DNA of 64,000 nucleotides, from NCBI GenBank assembly GCA_021732365.1, contig JAKFVD010000016.1:52959-116958 (forward strand), in the 5' to 3' direction. The position numbers were made by a program, and so were the translations under genes. This document shows, piece by piece, positions 43,001 to 53,042 of this stretch. Position 1 is the first letter of the stretch. Each line of letters begins with the position of its first letter. The notes under the pieces were generated by a model, which worked only from the letters and a program-made list of their open reading frames with translations, ran no database searches and had not been told where the DNA came from. Source of the DNA: Methylotenera sp. Lineage in GTDB: Bacteria; Pseudomonadota; Gammaproteobacteria; Burkholderiales; Methylophilaceae.

Positions 43001-45123
43001 ATGCCCGCTCAATCGCACGCTTCATTTCAACTTAAATTACTGCCGCTGGCTATTTTAGCGACATGCTCCTACTCACAACCAAGTTTTTCTGCTGAAAAAT
43101 CCACCGACATTACAACTATGTCGCCAATCGTAGTCACTGGCACACGCATTGAACAAAACAGTTTTGATTTGCCGATTGCGATTGACGTAGTGGATCAAGA
43201 AGATATTCAAGCAGGTCAATTACAAATGACATTGTCTGAAAGCTTAATTCGTATTCCAGGCATCACCGCGCAAAACCGCACACAGTCAGCACAAGACCCT
43301 CAAATTTCAAGTCGCGGTTTTGGTTCGCGCTCCAGTTTTGGTGTGCGTGGCGTGCGTGTCTATGTAGATGGCATTCCACTGACCATGCCAGATGGGCAAG
43401 GCCAACCAGGTGTGGTCGATTTATCCGCAATTAGAAGTATTGAAGTATTACGTGGGCCATTTTCTGCACTATACGGCAACTCATCTGGTGGCGTGATTCA
43501 GTTATTCACTGAAAACGCCCCTAAAACACCAGAAGCGGGGGCAACCGTTATGTTTGGCAGCTACAACACCACACGACAAATATTAGAAGCTGCGGGTGAT
43601 GCTGATGGCGTGGAGTATTTGCTCAACTTTTCTAACTTTGAGAGTGATGGCTACCGCGATAATAGTGAGAGCGATAAACAACAGGCGACCGCTAAATTTA
43701 AATTTAATATCAGCGCGGATACTAAATTAACGACTTTGGTGAACTGGTTTGACCAAGATGCACAAGATCCTATCGGTCTTGATAGAGCTAGGGCATTCAA
43801 CAGCAGCACGCGAGAATCAGTGGTGCCAGCTGCAATTTTCGCCAATACCAGTGTTAAAAGAGACCACGCGCAAATTGGCTTTAATTTAGAGCACGCGTTT
43901 AATGAAAATAATAAAATTTCTTTAATTCCTTATGTTGGCACTCGCAGCAACGCACAGATTTTAACGACAACGCCTACTGCCACCACGCGCGCAACAACCA
44001 ACGCGCGTTTAAGTGAAATTGAACGGGAATTTTATGGCATGGATGCACGTTGGGATAACAACGGCGCGCTAGGTAAAATGCCGTATAACATTAGTTTAGG
44101 GCTTACGTACGGAAAACAAACTGATGATCGCCTGGATACGAATATTCTGCAAAATGGTAATCCAGTGAATGTACTTAATCGTAGAGAAGAAAATATTGCC
44201 AGTAATTTTGATCAATATGTTCAGGCTAAATTAGGCATTACTGACAGTGTAGATATTCATGCGGGTGCGCGTCACACCAAAGTAAAATTAGAAGTAAACG
44301 ATGACCTGCTGACGCTAAATGGTAATAATAGCGGCTCTGTTGAATATCAAAAACTACGCCCGTCATCGGTGCAATATGGAAAGTTACGCCGACACTTAAC
44401 CTGTATACCAATTTTGGTAAAGGGTTTGAAACACCTACTTTTATTGAGGCCGCATTTGATAGCGTTGCGATGGGCGTTGCGAGCAGGCCAAATCTATCTT
44501 TAGATGCGGCAGAGAGCAATAACATTGAAGTCGGGCTGAAGAGCTTTATTGCTGATAACACACAACTTAATCTGACGCTTTTCAGAATCACCACCAAAAA
44601 TGAAATTATCACTAATCAAACAATCGCTGGTCGTTCGACATTCATTAATGCAAATGATACAAAACGCACAGGCGCTGAGCTTTCGATAGACTCTGATTTC
44701 AATTACGGCATTTCCACCTATTTTTCCTACTCTCTTTTAAATGCTAAATTTGATTCAGACTTTGGAACAATTCAATCTGGCAATAGAATTCCTGGCACTT
44801 ATCGCAGCCAGATTTATGGTGAAGTAGCTTGGAAATACGATGCACTAGGCTTCAATGTGGCATTTGAGGGTCGTCATAACAGTAAAGTTTATGTCAATGA
44901 TAGAAATGTGGATACAGCGCCTTCTTACACCATTTTTAACGTACGTGCTGGCTTTGAGCAATCGTTAGCAAGTTGGAGTTTTAGAGAATACGTTCGTGTG
45001 GAGAATCTGTTTGATAAAGAGTATATCGGCTCTGTTCGCGTTAACGACGGTAATGCATTATTTTTTGAACCTGGCGCAGACAGAAATTATTTAGTAGGCT
45101 TAAGTGCCCGTTATAAATTTTAA
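43001..45123 (+). pseudogene. TonB-dependent outer-membrane receptor, frameshifted
   Basis: The receptor is complete in content but broken by one frameshift. The first frame (43001 on) gives a signal peptide (LLPLAILATCSYSQPSFSA), a TonB-box-like SPIVVTGTR, and the plug domain (SRGFGSRSSFGVRGVRVYVDGIP, EVLRGPFSALYGNSSGGVI), then barrel strands up to QKLRP. Near 44357-44363 (CGCCCGTC) one base appears to be missing: the next frame continues as VIGAIWKVTPTLNLYTNFGKG and runs to a proper barrel end LVGLSARYKF at 45121. The original protein would be about 707 residues. It may be a true pseudogene or a single-base assembly error. The substrate is unknown. Confidence 0.88.
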
Positions 45124-45153
45124 TTCGCCTAAATAATTCGGTTCGTTTTAACG

Positions 45154-45183
45154 GTTAACTCAGCTTACTTTAGCTGAGTTAAC
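45154..45183 (+). terminator. Hairpin terminator after the TonB receptor
   Basis: GTTAACTCAGCT (45154-45165) pairs perfectly with AGCTGAGTTAAC (45172-45183) around a six-base loop, followed by a weak T-rich tail ACTATTTT. It would separate the receptor from dut. Confidence 0.7.
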
Positions 45184-45268
45184 ACTATTTTAAGCCGCAT
45201 TATTTGCTTAGTGATTTTAATCATTATTTAGTGTTTAATATGATTTTTCATTACCGTCGCACAACACC

Positions 45269-45721
45269 ATGTCTATTTCAGTCGATTTAAAAATACTCGA
45301 TAACCGCCTGCATCATATGATGCCAACTTATGCGACTCCAGGCTCCGCAGGGCTTGATTTGCGCGCGTGTATTGAGCATATTCAGACGATTCAACCAAAC
45401 GAAACTATCATGATTCCGACTGGTATGGCGATTCATATTGACAATACTTATTACGCTGCATTGATTTTGCCACGTTCAGGTTTAGGTCATAAGCACGGCA
45501 TTGTGTTGGGCAATTTGGTTGGTTTAATTGATTCAGATTATCAAGGACAATTATTGGTCTCTTGCTGGAACCGCAGCAAAGAGTCCTTTATATTAAATCC
45601 AATGGAGCGCATTGCACAATTAGTCATTGTGCCAGTAGTGCAAGCAGAATTTCATATTGTGGACGAATTCACTGTGAGTGATCGTGGTGATGGCGGCTTT
45701 GGTAGTACCGGTAAGCACTAA
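45269..45721 (+). CDS. dut: dUTP diphosphatase
   Basis: This 150-residue trimeric enzyme hydrolyses dUTP to dUMP, keeping uracil out of DNA. All five motifs are present: [46 protein letters not shown] and the P-loop-like [12 protein letters not shown] at the end. The length is normal. In many relatives it directly follows coaBC; here the receptor lies between them. Confidence 0.97.
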   Translation: MSISVDLKILDNRLHHMMPTYATPGSAGLDLRACIEHIQTIQPNETIMIPTGMAIHIDNTYYAALILPRSGLGHKHGIVLGNLVGLIDSDYQGQLLVSCWNRSKESFILNPMERIAQLVIVPVVQAEFHIVDEFTVSDRGDGGFGSTGKH

Positions 45722-45788
45722 TCGTGCGTAATTTAAAAATATCTAAACATTTAAATACGCGTATTTAATAGATAAAAAACTGACAATT

Positions 45789-45821
45789 AGCTTGAATAAA
45801 TTCAAGCTTTCATACTATAAT
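45789..45821 (+). promoter_or_regulatory. Sigma-70 promoter of rpmB-rpmG with overlapping palindrome
   Basis: TTGAAT (45792-45797), an 18-base spacer and TATAAT (45816-45821) form a good promoter. A 9-base palindrome, AGCTTGAAT at 45789-45797 and ATTCAAGCT at 45800-45808, covers the -35 box and could be an operator or a hairpin. Confidence 0.6.
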
Positions 45822-45881
45822 TGCGGTCTTTCTAAAAAAGCACAGCATTTAAGGCTAAATGCCTTGTTTAAAGGGTTTATT

Positions 45882-46118
45882 ATGGCACGTGTATGTATGG
45901 TAACTGGCAAAAAGCCAATGGTGGGCAACAATGTTTCTCACGCACAAAACAAAACAAAACGTCGTTTTTTACCTAATTTGCAAAACCGCAAATTTTGGGT
46001 TGAATCTGAAAATCGCTGGGTAAGTATGCGTATCACTAACGCGGCTTTACGTACAATCGATAAAAACGGCATTGATTCTGTGTTGGCAAAATTACGTGCT
46101 AACGGCGAAAAAATCTAA
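45882..46118 (+). CDS. rpmB: 50S ribosomal protein L28
   Basis: A 78-residue ribosomal protein starting [20 protein letters not shown] and containing [18 protein letters not shown], the L28 signatures. The in-frame upstream extension is not part of the family, so the start is ATG 45882. It forms an operon with rpmG 37 bases downstream. Confidence 0.97.
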   Translation: MARVCMVTGKKPMVGNNVSHAQNKTKRRFLPNLQNRKFWVESENRWVSMRITNAALRTIDKNGIDSVLAKLRANGEKI

Positions 46119-46155
46119 GCGCTAATTGTCATTAGCCAATTAAGGAAAATATAAA

Positions 46156-46311
46156 ATGCGTGAAAAAATCAAATTAGAATCAAGTGCTGGTACAGGTCAT
46201 TTCTATACCACCACTAAAAATAAACGTACCATGCCAGAAAAAATGGAAATCAAAAAATTTGATCCTGTGGTACGTAAACATGTGATTTATAAAGAAACAA
46301 AACTTAAGTAA
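46156..46311 (+). CDS. rpmG: 50S ribosomal protein L33
   Basis: A 51-residue protein, starting [20 protein letters not shown] and ending [10 protein letters not shown]. Zinc-ribbon cysteines are absent, so this is the C- form. TAAGGAAAAT provides a ribosome-binding site. It ends just before a strong terminator. Confidence 0.97.
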   Translation: MREKIKLESSAGTGHFYTTTKNKRTMPEKMEIKKFDPVVRKHVIYKETKLK

Positions 46312-46340
46312 TTTAATTCATTAATGTTAGCTACTTAAGT

Positions 46341-46367
46341 AAAAAGCCCGCAGTTGCGGGCTTTTTT
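46341..46367. terminator. Intrinsic terminator after rpmG
   Basis: AAAAAGCCCGCA (from 46341) and TGCGGGCTTTTTT make a GC-rich hairpin with a three-base loop and flanking A and T tracts. It lies between converging rpmG and the MscS gene, and can act in both directions. Confidence 0.93.
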
Positions 46368-46395
46368 ATTATCCGACTTAACTTGTTTTTTGAAG

Positions 46396-47697
46396 CTAAT
46401 TTTTATCAACCGTATTTTCAGGCGCAATTGCGTTCAGCATACGAAGTTCACGCTGAGGAAATGGGATGGAAATACCATGTTGCTTAAATGCTTTCCATAA
46501 GGCCAAGTAAATTTCTGATTTGAGCGCTAATTGCCCATTTTCTGGATCTGCAATCCAGATTGATAGATTCATATCGACACCACTCTCAGCAAAAGCCTTA
46601 ATGGTTGCCACTGGCTCGGGCGTTACTAAAACTCTGGCGTTTTCTTGCGCTACTTTTTTCATGAGATTTAACACTAACTCTAAATCACTTTCATAGGCCA
46701 CTTGCACATCCAAAAGTACCCTGCTGTTACGATCGGTAAATGAATGATTAATCACTGAATTAATAATCAGCAATTCGTTTGGCACAATCACTTGTGTGCC
46801 ATCAAGTTTTTTTAAGACTAAATACCGCGTACGTAAATCGGTAATAACGCCATAATGTTTATCTTCCACCGTTACAATATCACCAATTTGCATCGATTTA
46901 TCTAATAACAAAATAAAACCGCTGACGTAATTACTGGCGATGCGTTGCAAACCAAAACCCAGCCCTACACCTAAGGCACCACCAAACACAGAGAGCAAAG
47001 TTAAATCAAGCCCAGCTGCTGATAAGCCAATCATAATCGCGATAAACATCAATGCAATTCTGAGCACCTTGCTCATCACAACACGCATATTCATATTAAT
47101 ATGTGTTGCATGCATCAGCTTATTTTCCATCACTCGACTAATCCAAAGTGCGACAAATATAGTTGCAAAGATAGTGAGCAGTGCTTGCAAAATAACCAAT
47201 AAATTAACGTTTGTTTTGCCTATATTAAATTCAACATCTTTTAAGGTTTGAATAATTTCTGGCAATAAGCCGCTTAAATGCAATGCTAATATCAGCCAAA
47301 TCAACGCAGATATTGTATTTTCTAGCGTTTTAAGCAAGCCGCCTGGTGAAATAATGTAGCGAATGCCATAGACAATTAGGCGAATGACCGCCATAGCAAT
47401 CAGCAATCTGCTGGCCAAATGCAACATGCTGGTATGTTGCCAATGGGTGAGGATTGCTTTGCCAATTAATATGATGATTAAAGTCGATAGCGGAAATAAA
47501 ACGCGATTGATACTACCAATACCCAAGCGCCAATTTTCTGGCGCGCTGCGCATCACATAACCGCGCAGGGCACCATTAATTAACCAGGCAACACTTGCAG
47601 CGATAACAATAATGCCCAGTTGCCATAGTGCCGCTGGTGTAGAAATATCTTGTATCGTTTCTTGCCAAACCAGAAAAATTTCGTTGTTCATGTTCAT
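46396..47697 (-). CDS. MscS-family mechanosensitive channel
   Basis: A 433-residue inner-membrane protein with about six N-terminal hydrophobic segments. Then comes the MscS pore helix and beta domain (from about 225): LLSVFGGALGVGLGFGLQRIASNYVSGFILLLDKSMQIGDIV. The C-terminal domain includes RNSRVLLDVQVAYESDLELV and ISIPFPQRELRML, the usual MscS endings. It is larger than E. coli MscS (286 residues) because of extra N-terminal helices, as in YbdG/YnaI-type channels. It lies 16 bases downstream of mgtE, so the two may share a transcript. Confidence 0.93.
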   Translation of the reverse strand: MNMNNEIFLVWQETIQDISTPAALWQLGIIVIAASVAWLINGALRGYVMRSAPENWRLGIGSINRVLFPLSTLIIILIGKAILTHWQHTSMLHLASRLLIAMAVIRLIVYGIRYIISPGGLLKTLENTISALIWLILALHLSGLLPEIIQTLKDVEFNIGKTNVNLLVILQALLTIFATIFVALWISRVMENKLMHATHINMNMRVVMSKVLRIALMFIAIMIGLSAAGLDLTLLSVFGGALGVGLGFGLQRIASNYVSGFILLLDKSMQIGDIVTVEDKHYGVITDLRTRYLVLKKLDGTQVIVPNELLIINSVINHSFTDRNSRVLLDVQVAYESDLELVLNLMKKVAQENARVLVTPEPVATIKAFAESGVDMNLSIWIADPENGQLALKSEIYLALWKAFKQHGISIPFPQRELRMLNAIAPENTVDKN

Positions 47698-47713
47698 ATT
47701 GACAGTTATTTAG

Positions 47714-49162
47714 TTACAACAAGAAAATTGTTGCCAAGCCTAAGAATATAAAAAAGCCACCGCTATCGGTCATCGCTGTAATCAGCACACTGGAGCCTAC
47801 TGCGGGATCTCGCCCAAAGCGATTCATGACTAGTGGAATCGTCACACCCATAATTGCGGCCAATAACAAGTTAAGTGTCATGGCTGACATCATCACCAAA
47901 CCTAAATGATAGTTTCCATACAATATGTAGGCAATCAATCCAAGCACACTACCCCACACCAAACCATTCAGTAAAGCGACGCCTAATTCTTTTTTAATCA
48001 GCGACTGCATATTATGCGAAGCGATTTGGCCCAACGCTAAACCACGCACAATCATGGTCGTGGTTTGATTACCAGAGTTTCCACCAATACCTGCCACAAT
48101 CGGCATCAGTGCAGCCAGTGCGACTATTCTCTCTATTGAGTTTTCAAACAAACCAATCACGCGAGAGGCGATGATGGCAGTGATTAAGTTAATAGCCAAC
48201 CATGCCCAGCGGTTTTGTACCGATTTCCAAACTGACGCAAAGAAATCTTCCTCCTCACGCAAACCCGCCATTGATAGCATATCGGCGTTTGATTCATCAC
48301 GAATATAGTCCATTACCGCATCTACCGTGATGCGGCCAACCAGCTTATTATTTTGGTCTACCACTGGTGCGGTCACTAAGTCATAACGCTCAAACGCGCT
48401 GGCAGCTTCATCGGCAATGTCTTCTGGATGAAACACAACAGCATCGGCAATCATTACATCGGCAACATTGGCATCTAAATCATTCACCACCATGGTTTTT
48501 AATGGCAACACGCCCAGCAAAATATCGTGTCTATCTACCACAAATATTTTATCAGTATGATCTGGCAAATTACTTAAACGGCGCAGATAGCGTAAAGCGA
48601 CTTCTAAAGTGATGTCTTCTCTAATTGATACAATATCAAAATCCATTAATGCGCCGACGGCATCATCCGGATAAGAAAGTGTAGATTGCAAGCGTTCACG
48701 ATTTTGCGAATCCAGACTGTCCATTAAATCTTGCAACACGTCTTTTGGCAAATCAGGCGCTAAGTCTGCTAACTCATCTGTATCTAATTGTTCTGCGGCA
48801 GCAAGCAGCTCATCAGAATCCATGTCTGCAATAAGGCTCTGCCGAACGGAATCCGATACTTCCAGTAAAATTTCGCCGTCACGCTCAGCTTTTACTAGCT
48901 CCCAAACTTTTAGACGCTCTTCTAATGGCAGTGCTTCTAGAATATAAGCAACATCGGCTGGATGTAAAACATCTAACTTTTTCTGTAATTCATTTAAGTT
49001 TTGCTTATGTACCAGTAACTCTACCAAATCATGCTTAGGCATATCTTGCTTATGTACAAGATTCTCCACCAGCTTATGCTTATCAAGCAAAGCGATTACT
49101 TGCTTTAAGCTTTCGCCCAAGCTTTCTTTAGAGGTATCTTTTACTTCTTGTTTGTTGGTCAT
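47714..49162 (-). CDS. mgtE: MgtE-family magnesium transporter
   Basis: A 482-residue magnesium channel with an N-terminal helical MgtE domain (to about 165), a CBS pair (about 170-300), and a C-terminal five-helix pore (about 320-480) with MPIVAGIGGNSGNQTTTMIVRGLA. Near the N-terminus LVHKQ is repeated (ENLVHKQ, ELLVHKQ), a small internal duplication. ATG 49162 is preceded by AAGG and preferred to GTG 49177. The length is a little over the family norm. Confidence 0.94.
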   Translation of the reverse strand: MTNKQEVKDTSKESLGESLKQVIALLDKHKLVENLVHKQDMPKHDLVELLVHKQNLNELQKKLDVLHPADVAYILEALPLEERLKVWELVKAERDGEILLEVSDSVRQSLIADMDSDELLAAAEQLDTDELADLAPDLPKDVLQDLMDSLDSQNRERLQSTLSYPDDAVGALMDFDIVSIREDITLEVALRYLRRLSNLPDHTDKIFVVDRHDILLGVLPLKTMVVNDLDANVADVMIADAVVFHPEDIADEAASAFERYDLVTAPVVDQNNKLVGRITVDAVMDYIRDESNADMLSMAGLREEEDFFASVWKSVQNRWAWLAINLITAIIASRVIGLFENSIERIVALAALMPIVAGIGGNSGNQTTTMIVRGLALGQIASHNMQSLIKKELGVALLNGLVWGSVLGLIAYILYGNYHLGLVMMSAMTLNLLLAAIMGVTIPLVMNRFGRDPAVGSSVLITAMTDSGGFFIFLGLATIFLL

Positions 49163-49300
49163 GCAAAACCTTAGCACTCGTTACTAGCGTTATCCGTTAT
49201 TATGATTTATTTTCTACAGGCATAGGCTGTTTTTAACAGCTAATTAATGCGAAATGCATGCTTAAATACGCATTCATCTCGTTCGATTGGTGAAATATTG

Positions 49301-49537
49301 ATGTCTACTATAAAGCTGTATTTATTCAGCACCGCATATTGTCATTTGTGTGATCAAGCACAACAATTGCTAGTCAATTTGGGGGTTGAATCTTTTACTA
49401 TTATTGAAATAATTGACGATGCTGAGCTATTAAGTCTATATGGCTTACGGATTCCGGTACTGCAACGCAATGACACGAAAGCTGAATTGAATTGGCCATT
49501 TAACGCTGATGATATTGTTATATTCTTAAGGAATTAA
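49301..49537 (+). CDS. Glutaredoxin-like small protein (DUF836)
   Basis: A 78-residue thioredoxin-fold protein starting MSTIKLYLFSTAYCHLCDQA, with CHLC as the redox pair at residues 14-17, and RIPVLQRNDT as the cis-Pro loop. It ends in the short helix ADDIVIFLRN. This is the minimal glutaredoxin-family pattern (DUF836/YbbN-unrelated). The start is ATG 49301, preceded by GGTGA. It stands alone between mgtE and the ribosomal block. Confidence 0.85.
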   Translation: MSTIKLYLFSTAYCHLCDQAQQLLVNLGVESFTIIEIIDDAELLSLYGLRIPVLQRNDTKAELNWPFNADDIVIFLRN

Positions 49538-49542
49538 AAGAC

Positions 49543-49571
49543 AAAAAAGCCAGCAAAAAGCTGGCTTTTTT
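49543..49571. terminator. Bidirectional terminator between the glutaredoxin-like gene and rplQ
   Basis: AAAAAAGCCAGC (49543-49554), an A5 loop and GCTGGCTTTTTT (49560-49571) form a perfect hairpin. It ends the whole ribosomal block on the - strand and the small + strand gene. Confidence 0.93.
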
Positions 49572-49589
49572 AGTGTAACTTAACCTTAT

Positions 49590-49979
49590 TTATTCGGCAG
49601 AAACTGCTTCAGATGATGTATCTGGACGATCCACCAACTCAACCAAGGCCATAGGTGCATTGTCGCCATTACGGAAACCGCATTTTAGGATACGCAGATA
49701 GCCGCCGTTACGTGCAACATAACGTGGACCCAACTCACCAAACAATTTACCAACAATATCGCGATCACGTAGACGGCTAAAAGCTAAACGACGGTTTGCT
49801 AAAGTCGCATCTTTACCTAATGTAATCAATGGCTCCGCAAATTTACGTAACTCTTTTGCTTTAGGCAAAGTCGTTCTGATGATTTCATGACGTAACAAAG
49901 ATACTGACATGTTGCGGAACATAGCGGCGCGATGGCTGCTAGTACGATTTAATTTACGATTGCTATTACCGTGACGCAT
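49590..49979 (-). CDS. rplQ: 50S ribosomal protein L17
   Basis: 129 residues, starting [20 protein letters not shown], the L17 signature. The usual C-terminal tail is present (VELVDRPD then an acidic extension). Last gene of the alpha unit, 42 bases after rpoA. Confidence 0.98.
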   Translation of the reverse strand: MRHGNSNRKLNRTSSHRAAMFRNMSVSLLRHEIIRTTLPKAKELRKFAEPLITLGKDATLANRRLAFSRLRDRDIVGKLFGELGPRYVARNGGYLRILKCGFRNGDNAPMALVELVDRPDTSSEAVSAE

Positions 49980-50021
49980 AGTAATTCCTTAAGTTTCTTT
50001 AAATATTAAGCGTAAGCCTAA

Positions 50022-51008
50022 TTACGCTTTTTCTAGACCAACTGGCGGCCAGTTTTCTAATTTCATACCTAATGTTAAGCCTTTAGTTGCTAATACATCT
50101 TTAATTTCATTTAAAGATTTGCGACCTAAGTTAGGTGCTTTTAATAGTTCATTTTCGCTACGTTGAATCAAATCACCAATGTAGAAAATATTTTCCGCTT
50201 TTAAGCAATTTGCTGAACGCACTGTCAACTCTAAGTCATCCACTGGACGCAATAAAATTGGATCATCTTGTGGTGCAGATTTTACTTCCACTTCGTTTGG
50301 CGAACCTTCTAAGTTGGCAAATACAGATAATTGACCAATTAAAATACGTGCCGCATCGCGAATTGCTTGTTCTGGCTCAATCACACCGTTGGTTTCAACA
50401 TCCATCACCAATTTATCTAAATCGGTACGTTGCTCAACGCGTGCGCTTTCAACTTGATAGCTCACTTTATTGATTGGGCTGAATGATGCATCAACCATGA
50501 TAAAACCAAGTACGCGGTCTTCCTCATCATTCTTTTGACGCGCTGGCACTGGTTGATAACCACGGCCCATCGCTACTTTAACTTCCAAATTCAGTTTGCC
50601 GCCTTTTGTTAGGTGTGCAATCACGTGGTTTGGGTTAACGATTTCAGCATCATGACCGGTTTCAAAATCACCAGCAGTCACAACGCCTTCTGTAGACTTG
50701 CTAAGCGTTAAAATAGTCTCTGTTTTGTTGTTTAACTTTAAAGCAACACCTTTAAGGTTAAGTAAAATGTCTACGACATCTTCTTGTACACCATCAATGG
50801 TTGAGTACTCATGTACTACGCCATCAATCTTTACTTCAGTAATTGCGAAGCCAGGGATAGACGACAATAAAACACGACGTAGTGCATTACCTAATGTATA
50901 ACCAAAACCACGTTCCATTGGCTCAAGCGTAACGCGAGCGCGTAATGGTGTAATAACTTCTACGTCAACAACACGCGGCTTTAAATATTCAGTTGGGTTG
51001 TTTTGCAT
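50022..51008 (-). CDS. rpoA: RNA polymerase alpha subunit
   Basis: 328 residues with the N-terminal assembly domain ([29 protein letters not shown] near 26-54) and the C-terminal DNA- and activator-binding domain (about 250-328) with [18 protein letters not shown] and [13 protein letters not shown]. It sits in the usual rpsD-rpoA-rplQ order. Confidence 0.98.
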   Translation of the reverse strand: MQNNPTEYLKPRVVDVEVITPLRARVTLEPMERGFGYTLGNALRRVLLSSIPGFAITEVKIDGVVHEYSTIDGVQEDVVDILLNLKGVALKLNNKTETILTLSKSTEGVVTAGDFETGHDAEIVNPNHVIAHLTKGGKLNLEVKVAMGRGYQPVPARQKNDEEDRVLGFIMVDASFSPINKVSYQVESARVEQRTDLDKLVMDVETNGVIEPEQAIRDAARILIGQLSVFANLEGSPNEVEVKSAPQDDPILLRPVDDLELTVRSANCLKAENIFYIGDLIQRSENELLKAPNLGRKSLNEIKDVLATKGLTLGMKLENWPPVGLEKA

Positions 51009-51066
51009 AAAATTCCTTGACGTTATTGGGTGAGTAAGTTTTAACTAAATAATTAGTGTTAACTAA

Positions 51067-51696
51067 TTATTTAGAATACAACTCAACGACCAATGATTCG
51101 TTAATGGTTGAAGGCAAATCATCACGCTGTGGCTTAGATTTAAATGTACCTGTAAAGGCTTTCACATCTACTTCTAACCATGATGGGAAACCACGTTGCT
51201 CAGCGGCTTCAAGTGCGCCTTTGATACGTAATTGCGCTTTTGAAGCTTCTGCAACAGAAACAACATCACCAGCTTTAACTTGGTATGAAGGAATATTCAC
51301 ACGTTTACCGTTCACTTTAATGCTGTTGTGACGCACGATTTGACGCGCTTCAGTGCGTGAACCGCCTAAACCCATACGGAATGCAACGTTGTCTAAACGG
51401 CACTCTAAAAGTTGTAGCAAGTTTTCACCAGTAATGCCTTTTTGACGATCAGCTTCAGCGTAGTAGCTACGGAATTGACCTTCTAAAACGCCGTAGATAC
51501 GACGTACTTTTTGTTTTTCACGTAATTGCACACCGTAGTCTGATAAACGTGAGTTACGACGTTGACCATGTTGTCCTGGTGGGAAATTGCGCTTTTCAAT
51601 TGCGCATTTATCCGTAAAGCATTTTTCAGCTTTTAAAAATAATTTCTCACCCTCACGGCGGCACTGACGGCATTTAGGATCTAAGTTTCTAGCCAA
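51067..51696 (-). CDS. rpsD: 30S ribosomal protein S4
   Basis: 209 residues, with an N-terminal zinc-like cysteine pattern ([18 protein letters not shown]) and the S4 RNA-binding domain ([20 protein letters not shown]). Bacterial S4 usually lacks a full zinc finger, and the cysteines here (11, 14 and further) resemble the zinc-binding form. S4 is the autorepressor of the alpha operon in E. coli. Confidence 0.97.
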   Translation of the reverse strand: MARNLDPKCRQCRREGEKLFLKAEKCFTDKCAIEKRNFPPGQHGQRRNSRLSDYGVQLREKQKVRRIYGVLEGQFRSYYAEADRQKGITGENLLQLLECRLDNVAFRMGLGGSRTEARQIVRHNSIKVNGKRVNIPSYQVKAGDVVSVAEASKAQLRIKGALEAAEQRGFPSWLEVDVKAFTGTFKSKPQRDDLPSTINESLVVELYSK

Positions 51697-51723
51697 AGTA
51701 ATTCTCCAGTAATCTTTTTGCGC

Positions 51724-52113
51724 TTAAATGCGACGTTTTTTAGGCGGACGGCAGCCGTTATGCGGCACTGGCGTCACATCAGTAATGCTGGTAATTTTAA
51801 AACCAGCAGCATTAAGTGCACGTACTGCAGATTCACGGCCTGGGCCTGGACCTTTAATGCGCACTTCTAAATTTTTAACTCCAGACTCTTGTGCTGATTT
51901 ACCAGCAACTTCTGCCGCAACTTGTGCAGCAAATGGCGTACTCTTACGTGAGCCTTTAAAACCTTGACCACCAGAAGTTGCCCATGAAAGCGCATTACCT
52001 TGACGATCAGTAATTGTAATAATGGTGTTGTTAAATGAAGCGTGCACGTGAGCAATGCCCTCAGCAATATTCTTTTTAACTTTTTTTCTTACGCGTACAT
52101 TAGCTTTTGCCAT
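51724..52113 (-). CDS. rpsK: 30S ribosomal protein S11
   Basis: 129 residues, with [19 protein letters not shown] and [18 protein letters not shown], and the standard end [13 protein letters not shown]. It lies between rpsM and rpsD as in other bacteria. Confidence 0.98.
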   Translation of the reverse strand: MAKANVRVRKKVKKNIAEGIAHVHASFNNTIITITDRQGNALSWATSGGQGFKGSRKSTPFAAQVAAEVAGKSAQESGVKNLEVRIKGPGPGRESAVRALNAAGFKITSITDVTPVPHNGCRPPKKRRI

Positions 52114-52175
52114 GTTGTACTGTCCTTACCTTTAAGTCTTACTTAAAACGAATCTTAATAAAATTAAACAGCAGA

Positions 52176-52538
52176 CTACTTAGCTTGTTTAATTGCTTTA
52201 ACTGGGCCTTTACGCGTACGCGCATTGGTTTTGGTACGTTGGCCGCGAACTGGCAGACCACGACGATGACGCACACCACGATAGCAACCTAAGTCCATCA
52301 AACGCTTGATGTTCATTGATACTTCACGACGCAAATCGCCTTCAACTTTTACTTTGGCAACTTCGTCACGCAGCTTCTCAACATCAGCATCGTTAAGATC
52401 TTTAATTTTAGTATTAACTAAAACACCAGCTGCAGCACAAATTTTTTGCGCTGTGTTTCTACCAATACCAAAAATCGCTGTTAATGCGATTTCTGCATGT
52501 TTGTTATTCGGGATATTAACCCCAGCAATACGAGCCAT
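52176..52538 (-). CDS. rpsM: 30S ribosomal protein S13
   Basis: 120 residues, starting [19 protein letters not shown] and ending with the basic [18 protein letters not shown] tail that contacts tRNA. First gene of the alpha unit, with its own promoter upstream. Confidence 0.98.
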   Translation of the reverse strand: MARIAGVNIPNNKHAEIALTAIFGIGRNTAQKICAAAGVLVNTKIKDLNDADVEKLRDEVAKVKVEGDLRREVSMNIKRLMDLGCYRGVRHRRGLPVRGQRTKTNARTRKGPVKAIKQAK

Positions 52539-52594
52539 ACTTTAACTCCAAAAACAAATCGCAACTTGTAGCGACCAAAATAAAAAAGCCTTAA

Positions 52595-52623
52595 ATTTTA
52601 ACAGTTTGTACTGGTTTTTTCAA
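52595..52623 (-). promoter_or_regulatory. Sigma-70 promoter of the alpha unit (rpsM-rplQ)
   Basis: On the - strand TTGAAA (52623-52618), a 17-base spacer and TAAAAT (52600-52595) form a good promoter in the gap between rpmJ and rpsM. A TACTGG/CCAGTA inverted repeat (52609-52644) overlaps it and extends upstream, so it is unlikely to be the S4 target, which should be downstream. Confidence 0.6.
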
Positions 52624-52662
52624 TGCCTAAAAAGCAAGCCAGTATTTACTATCTTTCCCAAT

Positions 52663-52776
52663 TTAACCTTGACGTTGTTTGTGACGTGGATCTGTACAAA
52701 TAATACGTACCACACCACGGCGACGAACAACTTTACAATTGCGGCACAATGCTTTTACTGATGCACGAACTCTCAT
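52663..52776 (-). CDS. rpmJ: 50S ribosomal protein L36
   Basis: A 37-residue protein starting [20 protein letters not shown] and ending [11 protein letters not shown]. The zinc ligands Cys-x2-Cys and Cys-x4-His are intact, so this is the C+ form. It lies between infA and rpsM, the usual place. Confidence 0.97.
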   Translation of the reverse strand: MRVRASVKALCRNCKVVRRRGVVRIICTDPRHKQRQG

Positions 52777-52815
52777 AATTTACCTCTACACTACCAAAAT
52801 ATATAATTTTTTAAA

Positions 52816-53034
52816 CTACTTAACCCGGAAAGTGATCCGCGCTCTTGTTAAATCATAAGGTGTCATTTCAACTGTCACCTTATCACCAGGTAAAATCCTG
52901 ATGTAATGCATGCGCATCTTGCCAGAAATATAACCTAGTACGGTATGCCCATTTTCTAACTTTACTTTAAAAGTCGCATTCGGTAGATTTTCTAAAATCT
53001 CACCTTGCAGTTCAATGCGGTCTTCCTTTGCCAT
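52816..53034 (-). CDS. infA: Translation initiation factor IF-1
   Basis: 72 residues forming a single OB-fold that binds the ribosomal A site. [20 protein letters not shown] and [19 protein letters not shown] are the standard segments. It lies directly after secY (8 bases), the betaproteobacterial arrangement. Confidence 0.98.
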   Translation of the reverse strand: MAKEDRIELQGEILENLPNATFKVKLENGHTVLGYISGKMRMHYIRILPGDKVTVEMTPYDLTRARITFRVK

Positions 53035-53042
53035 ACTTAAAG

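Noticed and set aside
44350..44370. Phase-variable tract in the TonB receptor
   Set aside because: Only three C residues occur at the frameshift, too short for slipped-strand switching.
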